A stretch of DNA of 64,000 nt from Takakia lepidozioides (lineage: Eukaryota > Streptophyta > Takakiopsida > Takakiales > Takakiaceae): positions 19,158,001 to 19,222,000 of the forward strand of contig CM060734.1 in assembly GCA_030704615.1 (NCBI GenBank), written 5' to 3'. The position numbers were made by a program, and so were the translations under genes. Positions 24,501 through 34,800 of this stretch are shown piece by piece. The stretch's first letter is position 1, and the number at the start of each line of letters is the position of its first letter. Under the pieces are notes generated by a model. The model did not search any database, was not told the DNA's origin, and worked only from the letters and a program-made list of their open reading frames with translations.

Positions 24501-25088
24501 ATCAAAAGTCTCTGGCAAGAACTTCACAGGCACCTGCTTCAAAGATTCCCAATCAATTCCTCGCAACTCACTTTTGAATCCAGCCATTCCTCCCATCGCC
24601 CGTAATTTTGGAATGACACTACAAATCTCTTCTTCATCAGCTTCTCCAACCACAGTAGAAAGGACTGGATTTGGAATTTCACTTATGTCATCATCGGACG
24701 AATCCGAAAGCTCAACGATTGGAGTGGAGGACGTATGTTCTTTTTTCACCACCACCTCCCTCTTGTCTTTAACGATCGAAGCAGCAGTCCCGGACGTCAC
24801 ATATGACCCAAGGGACTTTCGCCGAGGCTCTCCAAGTACTCTGTATCGACCAGGGCGCACTCTCCACTGGCTGACATGAGCCGTCTCATCACGGTTTTGG
24901 AAAGAGTATTTCAACAACTTCCCTTTCAAATCGTACACCTCTTTCTCCAAAAAGATGGAGCCATTCTGAAGCTGAAAACGGGTAGCCAAGACATGTTCCA
25001 GAACAATTGCAAATCCATTGTCAAGGACTTCCTGGGAGAACGGCACTGGTTTGTCGTCAGAGAAGAACTCCGCTTCAAAGGAAGCCAT
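21582..25088 (-). pseudogene. MULE-like transposase gene, copy C (nearly full length, SWIM finger)
   Basis: This is the best-preserved copy. From the ATG at 25088 it carries: a variable N-terminal region with an acidic Ser-rich stretch (ELSDSSDDDISE); GMDKKHDGHPWC near 24,400; a GCM/WRKY-like zinc hairpin (FVCKFCKLVP ... HFGFHNHP) near 24,230-24,090; MFDHVKRVKDWTT near 23,620; SFMADSAQANFNDVR near 23,430 and RTCLFHW near 23,340 (DDE-type core); RAWWFSSG; an intron of roughly 100 nt near 23,085-22,980; and a C-terminal SWIM finger (CTC near 21,775, PCKH near 21,705). A single in-frame TAG at 23202-23204 separates the two long frames; copies A and B have sense codons there. The family assignment (MULE-type transposase with SWIM) is inferred from domain order. 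The neighbour copy B converges on it, 590 bp away. Confidence 0.85.
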
Positions 25089-25944
25089 CTTCCTTCCTCG
25101 CGTACGTTGATACCTTGCTATCGCAGACCTTCAGTGTAAATCGGTTTACTGATGTCTCCAGAACACAGTTGAAGAATAAGCAAAGAATATGGCGGAGGAA
25201 GCTCAAACGACGACTGTGCATATTCTGTTATTCCTTCCAGATATGCAGTCGTCCATTTTAATTACTTTTCTTGTGGGCCCAGTGGTCAGAGTATCCCTAG
25301 GAGCAATGTCGGCAGCTGTTAAACCGTTAATCAGAACCTCATCAATAAACACAATAACAAGCCGACTTCCTGGAAGCATGCCACAGGATCTGAGGGTGGG
25401 ATTGCAGATTAAGTAAATGTATCTTTATACTTCTACCAATGATCATGCGCACCTGGAAAGTTCAAAATGTGAAACGAACGTGGGGTTGGCTAACAATGAT
25501 GACCGTGTATAATATCCCAAAAATTGTCATCAAACTCTCGTTCATTTACATATATTTGTCTAAGACTGTGCACCAAGATTTCTGGGATTCGCTGTTATTT
25601 TTAAATATTGAAACCGTTCTAATAAAGAACACGCCGTTTATTTTGGGTGACACACGTCAGACATCGATAACTGAATACGAACAGCTGTACACTAATTGCT
25701 AGCATGTGCACTAATAAGGGAACGACTATGTGTAACGGTCACGCGAGAGGGAATCCGATGCTTCTAGAGACAAGCAACAACGCACGCAATCCCACAAGAA
25801 ATCGGGAGTCACTTCGTTTTTCTACTTTTCGCGCTTAGAGGGAGAGTGGTAGTCAAGCTGGAGAGGGTTCCTTCTACAATACGAAAGAGAAGAAAGTCTC
25901 TTTATTTTACTTCCCTTAGAGAGAGACGCAGAGCAAGAGAGCAA
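25089..25944. other. Intergenic region between divergent MULE copy C and the ParB-like gene
   Basis: No coding frame is supported. The region is AT-rich in its middle part (25,400-25,700) and probably contains promoters for the divergent genes on either side. No TATA box could be assigned confidently. Confidence 0.35.
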
Positions 25945-26246
25945 ATGACGAGGCGTCGTTTGTTGGAGAACACAGGGCCAAGGCAGCAGGTGAACGCGGA
26001 GACTGATTCACAAGAGCAGACCAAGACTGAGTGGCTGTAACACAGTCGGCGATAACAGTGCGCGTTGGAAACCAGCCTGTGGATGCAGAGATGACTCGCA
26101 GGGAAACTGAAGGAGGTGGAAGTACGAGGAACGCTGAACCGGGAGAAGGACCAGAAACCCTAGAGCAGACAGAAATTCCAGCAGATGTGAGAGGGAAGAG
26201 GAAAGCTGCAGAAGGGGATCCAATTTCAAAACCTAAGAAGGCGCCA

Positions 26247-27049
26247 GTAAGTTTTCTCTAACTTACATTTCATTGTTGAAGATCTGCGTAGAGATTGAGT
26301 GGAATGTCCCAGAAAGGGATTGTTGCTACCGACCATCACCATGAAACAATAGTGATTTGCTTTCTACTCCTCTGTTAAGGGTTTACAGCACAATGAGTGG
26401 GTGACTGACGGTACCATCATTCACTATTGTTCAGATCATACAGTCTGTCTGATTGCCTTTCAAGCAGTCCTTCCTCTTCCCTTCTTTAGTAGGAACATGT
26501 GATTGAAGTCTACTGAATTGCGAGCATCGTTAACGCCATTCGATTCTCCTCATGAGATTTATGTACCTATGTGTTTGAAGAGAGAGTGAGGGTCGGCATA
26601 TTCAGTCATAATGTATTGCAATGCATTTTCTTTGTATGAGGTTGAACAGATAGAGAAGTGGAAAGGCGGTACCGCCAATCAAAGATTTGAAGACCATACT
26701 GTAGATTCAGGTAGAGTATCGATTGGAAAGTACTCTCGACATAGACAAGAAACTGTGAATGCTTGCGACGGTAATCACAATGGAGTCAATCTGAATAATC
26801 TGCACTTAACTGCCCTAAACTATACTGAATGTTGTTGCCGCCAATAACACCGATCTGGCAGGTCCTTGTCTTTTGTGATTGTCGTTAACGCCGTTTGCTC
26901 TCGCTCTCGCTCTCGCTTTTGTTTTGAATTCGGCAAGATCAGCTTTGCTTGTGTAGATGGTTCTGAATTTGTTTCACACCATTCATTGTGAGTTTCGTTG
27001 AGACAGAGTGATGGTCGTTACCGCCGTTCACTATTTGCACATTACTCAG
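26247..27049. repeat. Intron 1 of the ParB-like gene with CGTTAACG/GGTACC palindromes
   Basis: The intron starts GTAAGTTTTCTCTAACTTAC, itself an inverted repeat of the donor site. It contains several related self-complementary motifs: CTGACGGTACCATCA near 26,405; GGCGGTACCGCC near 26,667; CATCGTTAACGCCATT near 26,527; GTCGTTAACGCC near 26,880; and GGTCGTTACCGCC near 27,013. The cores resemble the motif in intron 5 of the same gene. A short GCTCTC repeat lies at 26,898-26,918. No coding content. Confidence 0.65.
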
Positions 27050-28793
27050 TCAGATTTGAATGGCATCGTGCAGAAAACTTTGAGGTCCAAGCCTAAAGGA
27101 TCAGAGGGGAAAGGATCTGGAGATGGGGACGAGTCTGGAAAAAGCTCAGAGAATAACGATGAAGCAGATGAATCTGAAGTGCACTACCTTGACAAGGTGA
27201 AAGAACTCATGTCATTCCAGAAGGTAAACTCTCAGGAGGGCGTCTGGACATCCCTCTGTACCGGATGATATCTATGCCTGTTGTGCGTCCACCTCTTTCC
27301 CATGACATAACAAAATTGGAGAGTGATTTCGTGCATGGATACAGACTTGGTGCACAAGTTTTTTATGTGTCACTGACGGATATAAATGGGAAAAGCACAT
27401 TAGTGTCTCCAGAGATCAGTGATACCTGGGATGAGTGCTGAAAGATGCCAATGAGGAGTTCGAGCTGGGCCTCATGATGGGAAAGAACACCCAACAATTC
27501 TGCAACCACATGTTCTACGTCTGGGACGGCAACCACCGATTGCTGGCATGGATGGGATACATCCAGAAACACCATGCGAAAGACAAAGACAAGCATGTTG
27601 CTGTGGAGGCAATGGTTTTGGATCTAGGAAACGACATCGCTAGGCTTCTTACAGCTATGCACGACGTGAACAAGTAAGTCATCCTAGAGATTTCATTCCC
27701 TCTGTAGTGTCTTGTTAATCCCAAAAAAACAGTGTTAAGGATTGCAATGTTTCCAATGTTTTTGTAGATCGACAGAGAAATCGCATGTGACAACAAGCTT
27801 CGTCCACACACTATTCCGAATTCAGAGGATTGGTCTGATGAAGCTGGATGATTTTCGGACAGTACTCCCCCCAATATAATCAAGAAGTGCGAAACAGGAA
27901 GAGCTGCAGGCACTTGGTATTTTTTGACTCGAGAGGCGTTTCTGGAGTACATGTATGCGGTAAGCCTGAGTCTGTACTCAGTTTACTTTTCGAATACATG
28001 TTTGTAGTCCCTTTGGTGCTAATCACTATTTGAATCAATGCAGCAAGAACTGGCAGAGGCAGCTGAGAAGGGAAAATCCGAATATTACCGCACTACACCA
28101 GAGGAACTAAGGACATCAAAGGGTGTGGGAGCAGCAATAAAAAAGGAGTTTGAAATGCGAAGAACCAAATTGATGTCCGCCTTCGGAAAGCAACTTAGAA
28201 TAGTAGATCCTGGACTTGGTTCTGAGTTCCTTCAGCAGATCAAATCTCACTATGACAAGCATGTGCATCCGGAGATGCAGCAGGAGAAATTGCACCAGCT
28301 GGCCATATCCATGGTCGACCCACAAACAAAAATAAGGTGGTTGGAGATATGGAACTCAGATCAGACAGTAAAGGACTTGAATCAGTTCCCAAAGAGCACC
28401 ATACAGGCTGGCACAAACGTGGAAGGAATCAGTGATTTGGTATTTGATAATTGGCTCCACAAGGCTACATTTTGGAGTCAGGTGTGTATTCAAATAAGCC
28501 GTTTTCTTTTCTTCAATTATGTGATGAGTATCTTACTTGCAATACTGACAAATATACAATTTGCAGCTCGAAAAGCGCGCTGTCATTGTGCTGGATCAGA
28601 CTTTGAAGGACTTGAACATTTCGATTGTTTCCCCTCCCCAAATGTCATTGGAGGCATACATAAGGAAGTGGAGAGGTCTCACCTGGAGATACTGTTTTTT
28701 CCGGGAGTTCTCCAAAGATGGTAACATTTTACGGTCCAACAACTTTGACAGTCAGGTTGGAGGAGAGTGGGCCATGATGCGAGTTGTGTACAG

Positions 28794-29769
28794 GTGCAAT
28801 ATCATACTGGAAACTCTACTGCACTTTTTGGGAAATAATTTGGCTTAATAAGGATTGTAATCATAGATCCAAATTGAATGTCGTTGACGACATTCACTTC
28901 TTTGTCTGAGTCATTCTTAAGCGAGAATTTGAATTCACCTGGATTAGGAGCTTAGGGTGTAATTATAGTGTCCCTGATTAAAATTGATAATGTCCCTGAA
29001 TGGCGTTGACGACATTCACATCCAGAGTTGTTGAGAGGTCCTCAGAGTTATGTAAGTTTTTGTAATGTCCATAGAGTTTACAGTGAGGGTTCCTCACTTC
29101 AGTTTGCTGAATGTCAATGCAGACATTCAGTTGTTCTGCATTGCTTTTGCCTCTTGCGAGAAATCTTGAGGCGTGATTAGCTGTGTTATCAGAGATCCAA
29201 AGTGAATGTCGTTGACGACATTCACTTCTATGTCTGTGTCATTCACCAACGACAATTTGAATTTACATGGATTGGGAGCTAAGGGTGTATTAATTGGTTC
29301 CTTGTTCGTAATTTTGTGAATGGCGTTGACGCCATTCACATCCAGTGTTATTATGAGGTCCTAGTGTTATGTTTGTTATGAATGTCCATTGAGTTTTTGG
29401 GGAGGGTTCCTTACTCGAGTTTCTGATTTCCATCCAATGATTTTGCCTCTTTTGAGAAATCAATAGGCTTGATTAGCAGTGTATTCACAAATCCAAAGTG
29501 AATGTCGTTGACAACATTCACTTCTATGTCTGTGTCATTCCAAAGCGAGAGTTTGCATTCACGTGGATTAGGGTGTATTCACAGTATCATTGAATGGAAT
29601 GTTTTGAATGGCGTTGACGACATTCACATCCGGAGCTGTCGCGTGGTCCTGAAAGGTCCTTGGAGCAGTTCTGAGAGCCATTTCATTCCATGTTTTTTTT
29701 CATTCTGTGCTACTTGCATCTTTCTCACTTCGCGCTTTGGTGGGTAGGGATTTATCTCCTGTTTAACAG
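28794..29769. repeat. Intron 5 of the ParB-like gene: tandem ~300-bp units with GTCGTTGACGAC palindromes
   Basis: Six copies of GAATGNCGTTGACGNCATTC lie at 28876-28895, 28998-29017, 29204-29223, 29318-29337, 29500-29519 and 29606-29625. A seventh variant, GAATGTCAATGCAGACATTC, lies at 29109-29128. At 29318 both arms changed together (GGCG...CGCC), keeping the pairing. The sequence between them is duplicated too (ATCCAAAGTGAATG ... TGGATTAGGAGC), giving tandem units starting near 28,866, 29,190 and 29,490. The paralogous intron in the gene at 31.9-37.5 kb is only 184 bp and has no such motif. Confidence 0.82.
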
Positions 29770-30065
29770 GTACACGAAATATGTGCTTATGGAAGGAAAT
29801 CACCTGAGCGGTATTCCAGACTATCTTGACATGTGGTCGGACCCTGCAAACGATCCAACCAGGTATACTGCAGGGATATTGAAGGACTGGAGTCCTTCTC
29901 ACTTCAGAGACTGTGGCTGGTACCTTGACTGCCCACCGGAGCACACGACCTTTCAAGAACAGCATATGAAATATTTGAACAATAATGCTGAGATGCTGGC
30001 GCCTCTGACTGTCGAAGAGTACCAAAGAAACATAGCAACATTGGCTGCCAAGGAGCCTGATGCTC

Positions 30066-30071
30066 AGGGAA
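30066..30071 (+). other. Right inversion breakpoint (AGGGAA)
   Basis: To the left the ParB-like half-gene on + ends. To the right the N-terminal half of a MULE gene on - ends. The hexamer is the reverse complement of TTCCCT at 19174-19179. Confidence 0.75.
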
Positions 30072-30831
30072 CGCCGCAGAGGGACTGTGAACCACGGTCC
30101 GTACGTAGTTTGACCACGGGGGGGAGTTCGTGGATCACTTTTCCATCAAAAGCTCGAGGAAGACACTGAACACGATGCACTGGAATGTGACTATAGTCCA
30201 AGGTAGAAAGCTCTCCTTTTGATCCATTCCTCCGAGCAGTGGCCAAGATACTCAAAATGGACAACACACCAGAAGCCTCCCCTGCTAGTCGTGGAGATGA
30301 AGATAAACCCCTCGCAGATTCGCAACAATCAGACGTGGTGTTGTCCAATGGAGTTTTCCGAGGCTTCATGTCGTGAAGCAAGACCGTATGAGCAGATGAG
30401 GAAGGTTGAGATCCACAAAATACACTCTTAGAAACCTCAACACAATCCGAATTATAAGACCCCAAGCTCGCCGAATCTGCAACCTCCTCCTTCAATTTAC
30501 AACTCCCATTTGTTGCAGCTTGATCGTTCTTTCTTGCAATAGAAGTGTGCCTCTCATCATGTGACTGTGTATAGCTCGTACCTGTGACACGGTACTTGGA
30601 GAAAGTGTCTGGAAACAACTCCCATTGCTTTTGGCCGTCATTGAAAACTGGAAGCAACACTGTGGAGGCATCATCATCTCCATCATCCTCTAAAAAAACT
30701 GAACCCGGAACAAGTTTGAATCTATTGCATAACCAAGGTTATGGGATAATGCACTTGTTTCCATTGCAAGGATAACGAACCACTTTTGCATCAGGTGGAC
30801 ATGAAAGCAATGCATATTTTGGTGTAGACAT
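30072..30831 (-). pseudogene. MULE-like transposase gene, copy D (5' half)
   Basis: The frame opens with an ATG at 30829-30831 (MSTPKYALLSCPPD ... PCNGNKC), matching the N-terminus of copy A (MAENPSATVYCPPH ... PCRGDIC). RFKLVPGSVFLED, then a variable region, SILSILATARRNG, LSTLDYSHIPVHRVQCLP and DGKVIHELPP follow. Similarity to copies A and C ends just before the MDRK-DGHPWC block, which is exactly where copy B (19,187) begins. One in-frame TAA lies between the PCNGNKC and RFKLVPG blocks. B and D are therefore best read as the two halves of one gene separated by the inversion. Confidence 0.78.
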
Positions 30832-30849
30832 TTGGCAATGCCCTCAAAG

Positions 30850-31480
30850 TTTGAGAGAAGATGCAAAATGAATGAAAGCGCACATCTTGCAAGACCTTAT
30901 GCAAATACATTAAATGGCTTACATTACTTATGTGTAACATCAATCCAGAAGGTCCAAATTTTTTGAGGCATGTGCTCCATCCATATTATTCTCTGACATA
31001 AACAATTAAATGGACTACCCCCTATTTTTAAGACGACGGCGCCGTTGTTGAGATCTTAGAATCCAATGTATTGCCTTATTCTTATGAGCATATGAAACAT
31101 AAATGCTCTGCATGTTTCCATTTATTTTACAACCAATCGTTGATTAATCGTCCAACTATGAACTGACACACTAGATGGCACAATTTATTTACAATCAAAT
31201 CGCATGACATGTATGTTGATTTGTTCTTTGATTACTCATGTATGAGTAATGAGTACAAGTATTTGTGGCGACAATTGACTCTAAAACCAATAAATTGATT
31301 AAGACACCCATAACAAAATATTTAGTTACTTTATCACTTACTTTATATTGTATTATGAAGGCGCCGCCACAAAGCAACATGTCAATCGTACAACCATCTT
31401 CTGAGGATCCATGTGTAACCCATGTAGTCCAAAAAGCACTAACGCCAGAGTGTATAACATTTCAGATTTGGCCAATTTGG
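30850..31480. other. AT-rich intergenic stretch
   Basis: No coding frame or repeat array is supported. Composition is AT-rich with short direct repeats only. It probably includes the promoter of MULE copy D on the left. Confidence 0.35.
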
Positions 31481-31489
31481 CCTTTGTAA

Positions 31490-31590
31490 GGCCTTAGCCC
31501 TTTCCCCCCGCTCTCCTTGGCGGGGGCAGGTTTGAACCCGCAACCTAGTGGAAAATACACCACAACCTTACCAACAAGCCATGATCTATT
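31490..31590 (-). repeat. tRNA-derived SINE-like or tRNA-pseudogene sequence
   Basis: On the minus strand TGGCTTGTTGG (31571-31581) resembles an RNA polymerase III A box and GGTTCAAACC (31529-31538) a B box, with about 33 bp between them, as in a tRNA gene. The remaining tRNA folding (acceptor stem, anticodon) is not convincing, so this is more likely a SINE head or a tRNA relic than a functional tRNA. Confidence 0.45.
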
Positions 31591-31872
31591 CAATGAAACA
31601 ACCTCTACTTTTTTGTTAATAAATTGTTTCTATTCAGTTAAACTTGTTGCCATTACTACATGACTAACCCGGTATCATTACTACACTAATGTAGTCTAGT
31701 ATACTTGCACATTATCCCTTGCCACTCCCCCAAACAAACACACACAAACTACACAAGCACTTAACACGTCTCTAGTCTCTACACCCTGGAGACTCCCGTT
31801 GCGAAGAGGAGACGGAGGCGCCGCATCTCGGCCTTATACTATACCACCCCGAGGCAACGAGCTGTTGCGGCG

Positions 31873-34800
31873 ATGGGGAGGAAGAAGGACACTCGAGGGA
31901 GAGGCGTTGCTGGTGGTGGTGGTGGTAGAGGCAAGCTGCGGACGGAGAAGGTAAGCTATAGTTTTGTTTTTTTTCATGACCTGCACTTAGGCATATGCGC
32001 CATCGCATAAGCCCCACCAAGCTGCTCCTAATCCAGCACCTCCGCCGGCGCAGATGCCTAAGTCACAACTCTCACAAGTTTGCGAATCTCCACACATACA
32101 CACAACCGTCTCCGCCGGCGGAGACAGCTCATTCCCCTTGGTTTTTCTGATGCTTGGAAGGGCTGGGCTGCCACCTCTGCCGGCGCATACCATTGGAGCT
32201 GGGATGCTCACATGTCTCAGGAAATGCTCCTCTACTCCCATCCCATTTATTTTTTTGCATGCTCATACGTTGCTGATGCTCCGAGCGGGTTGGGTTGGCG
32301 TATCCGCCGGCGCATACCTGTGCAGCAGGGCTGCTCAAATGTTTCAGGAAGTTCTCCCCTTTTCCATCTCCTTTGTTTTTCCGCATGCTCAAAAGTTGCT
32401 GATGCTCCGAGTGGGCTGCGCTGGCATATCCGCCGGCGCATACCCATTGAGTACATTCTTTTTTGCTCAGCTCATAGGTTTCAGGAACCTCCTGCAAGTG
32501 TCTCCGCCGGCGGAGACACTTGGAGCTTGGTTTTTTTTGCATATTCCCTGTGTTACGGAAGCTCCAAAGCGCCAAGGCTGTCACCTCTGTCAACGCAGAC
32601 CCGTGTAGCAGGGCTGCTCACATATTTCAGGAAGTTCTCCCCCCCTTCCATCTCTTTTGTTTCTCCGCATTCTCATAAGTTGTTGATGCTCCGAGCGGGC
32701 TAGGCTGCCATATCCGCCGGCGCATATCCATTGAGCACAATCTTTTTTTGCTTAGCTCCTAGGTTTCAGGAACCTCATGCAAGCATCTCCGCTGGCGGAG
32801 ATGCTTTGTTGTATATTCCTTGTGTTACGTAAGCTCCAAAGTGTCGAGGCTGCCACCTCCGTCGGCGCATACGCTTGGGGAACCTTCCCTATTTTGGTTG
32901 ATCACAGTATTCAAGTATCTCAAAGCTTCTACGTTGTCACCTCCACAACTCCACATGCTTCCATAGGCCTAGTTTGATCTTTCAAGGTGCTCCTGTATGT
33001 TTGGCTACAACCTCCCTTCCATGGTATGCGCCGGCGCATATGCTTGGAGCTCCTTGAGCAAAAATTTCTTCAAGGGCCTCAAATCTGGTCAAATTTTGAG
33101 TTGGTTGCACATATGTGTCATATGCGCCGGCGTAGGTGGTCGGAGGTCCTCTGTCGGGATGCTCAGGCTTGTATTCTGCTCCAATTTGTAAGCTTTGAAA
33201 GACAAGGATATTCATGGAATTAGTTGACTATCCAAATTCATTTGTTTTTTTCATGCAACCATGACACTGAACTGCTCTTTTTACATATTATACATTCACA
33301 CATGTGCTCTTCTCATACACTGACATCTTGAACTGTTTTGGTCTATGGAATTAGGAAATTACTACTACAACTGAAGCTGTGGAGGCCGGGACGCTTGCAA
33401 CCATTATTGACGACATTGATGCAGGGACTTGGGGGGCAGATGAGTATGAAGAGGATACAACATCTAGTGATCCTCTTTCTCTAGATGCCAAACAGACAAT
33501 TATTCTGGAAAAGAAACAAAATCTGAATGTAACTTTCAGGTCCCTCCTCATTGAGGATGGAGTTATGGACATTCCATTGTGTCGCATGATTTCTATGCAG
33601 GTTGTTAGGCTCGCCCTTGCCAACGACATCCTAAAGCTTAGAGGAGACTTCTATTCTGGATACCATCCAGGAGCAGCTGTGTTCTATGTTTCTGTTGAGG
33701 GGATTGATGGATCTACTATAGATGTAGGTCCTGATATCATCTCTACATGGGATAGTCATTGGAAAACAGTCAATGATGAGTTTGAGAAGTATCTTGAGTC
33801 CAAGCCAAAGTTGCATCATCTTCGGGGGAAGACGTTTCATGTCTGGGATGGGAATCATAGGCTTCAAGCATGGTATCCCTATATCAATGAAGTTCATGGG
33901 GCCAACTTGTCAAGACATGTCTGTGTGACAAGTTGGGTGCTCAATGCGGACATTGAAAATCGTGGTTCCCTCAGGTCCATCATGGATGGAGTGAATGTGT
34001 GAGTTTCCTTTCTATTCTTCATTTACTTCCATGTTCAATGTTGTCATGTTCTTGCTCAATGGATGTACATATACACATCTTCTTTCTAATGATCATATTT
34101 TATATGTGCAGGGCAACAGAGAGGGCATATGTTACATCCAAATTTGTGCACTTGGTTTGCAAGGTCAATATGATTGGCCTTACACCTGTCTCTGAATGGA
34201 AGAATGTATTGAGGAAAGAGCAATACGACGAATGCATCAAGAAAGCAGGAAAGACTTGGTATAACCTGACAGTCCATGCAATGACAGAGATTTTGTACAA
34301 GGTAACATCATGTCTTAACCAAGTTTCATTCTTTGCATCCATAGACAAGATTCACCTCTGGTTCATGTTATGAACTGTTTAGGTTATTTTGGCAGCATGA
34401 TATTGTTGAGGCCCAACGCATGGCGGGGGAAGCTTACAAACTTGCTGAGGGGCCAAAGAGTCAAGAGGGCCTTGAAGATACAATGAGACAGGCTGGATTG
34501 AAAGCAAGGGAGCAACACAAGAGTCAGCTTGTGAAGTTGCTTCCTATTGCTGATCCAACCCTTGGAGAGGGGTTTCTCCAAGAACTTAAACTGCATTGGT
34601 CATGTGTAAAGGCAGGATCAGAGGAAATGACCCAAGAGAAAATGGTGAAACATTGCTACCGCCCGGGTGGATCCTGAAGAAAATGTGGAATGGCTACATA
34701 TATGGAATGGAGACCAAACACTTCACGACCGTAATTTTTTTTCCACCCGGGCCTATCAGTGGGCCAACACTTGATCCTTGGCTGAATAGAAGGACTTTTT

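Larger units (their letters stand above)
25945..30071 (+). pseudogene. ParB-like/DNA methyltransferase gene, 5' half (ParB/sulfiredoxin-like domain)
   Basis: Exons inferred from GT-AG borders and the collinear paralogue: first exon ending 26246 (start uncertain, ATG 25945 or 26091; basic KRKAAEGDPISKPKK), 27050-27673, 27768-27959, 28044-28481, 28567-28793 and 29770 onward. Exon 2 holds the ParB-type domain: LDIPLYRMISMPVVR, then HGYRLGAQVFYVSL, and the box VWDGNHRLLAW near 27,520. Later exons give IVDPGLGSEFLQQIKSHYD and WLEIWNSDQTVKDLN. The frame is disturbed near 27,240, near 27,435 and at a C6 run near 27,868. The coding sequence stops abruptly at 30,071 after LAAKEPDAQG, the edge of the inversion. 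The methyltransferase half lies at 17.4-19.18 kb. Joined across the shared hexamer, the reading frame would continue directly into the Lys-rich linker there. Confidence 0.75.

Noticed and set aside
31987-32703. Frames of 150-200 codons on both strands within the intron of the fusion gene
   Set aside because: By-products of the CGCCGGCG repeat; they lie between a good donor (31951) and acceptor (33354).
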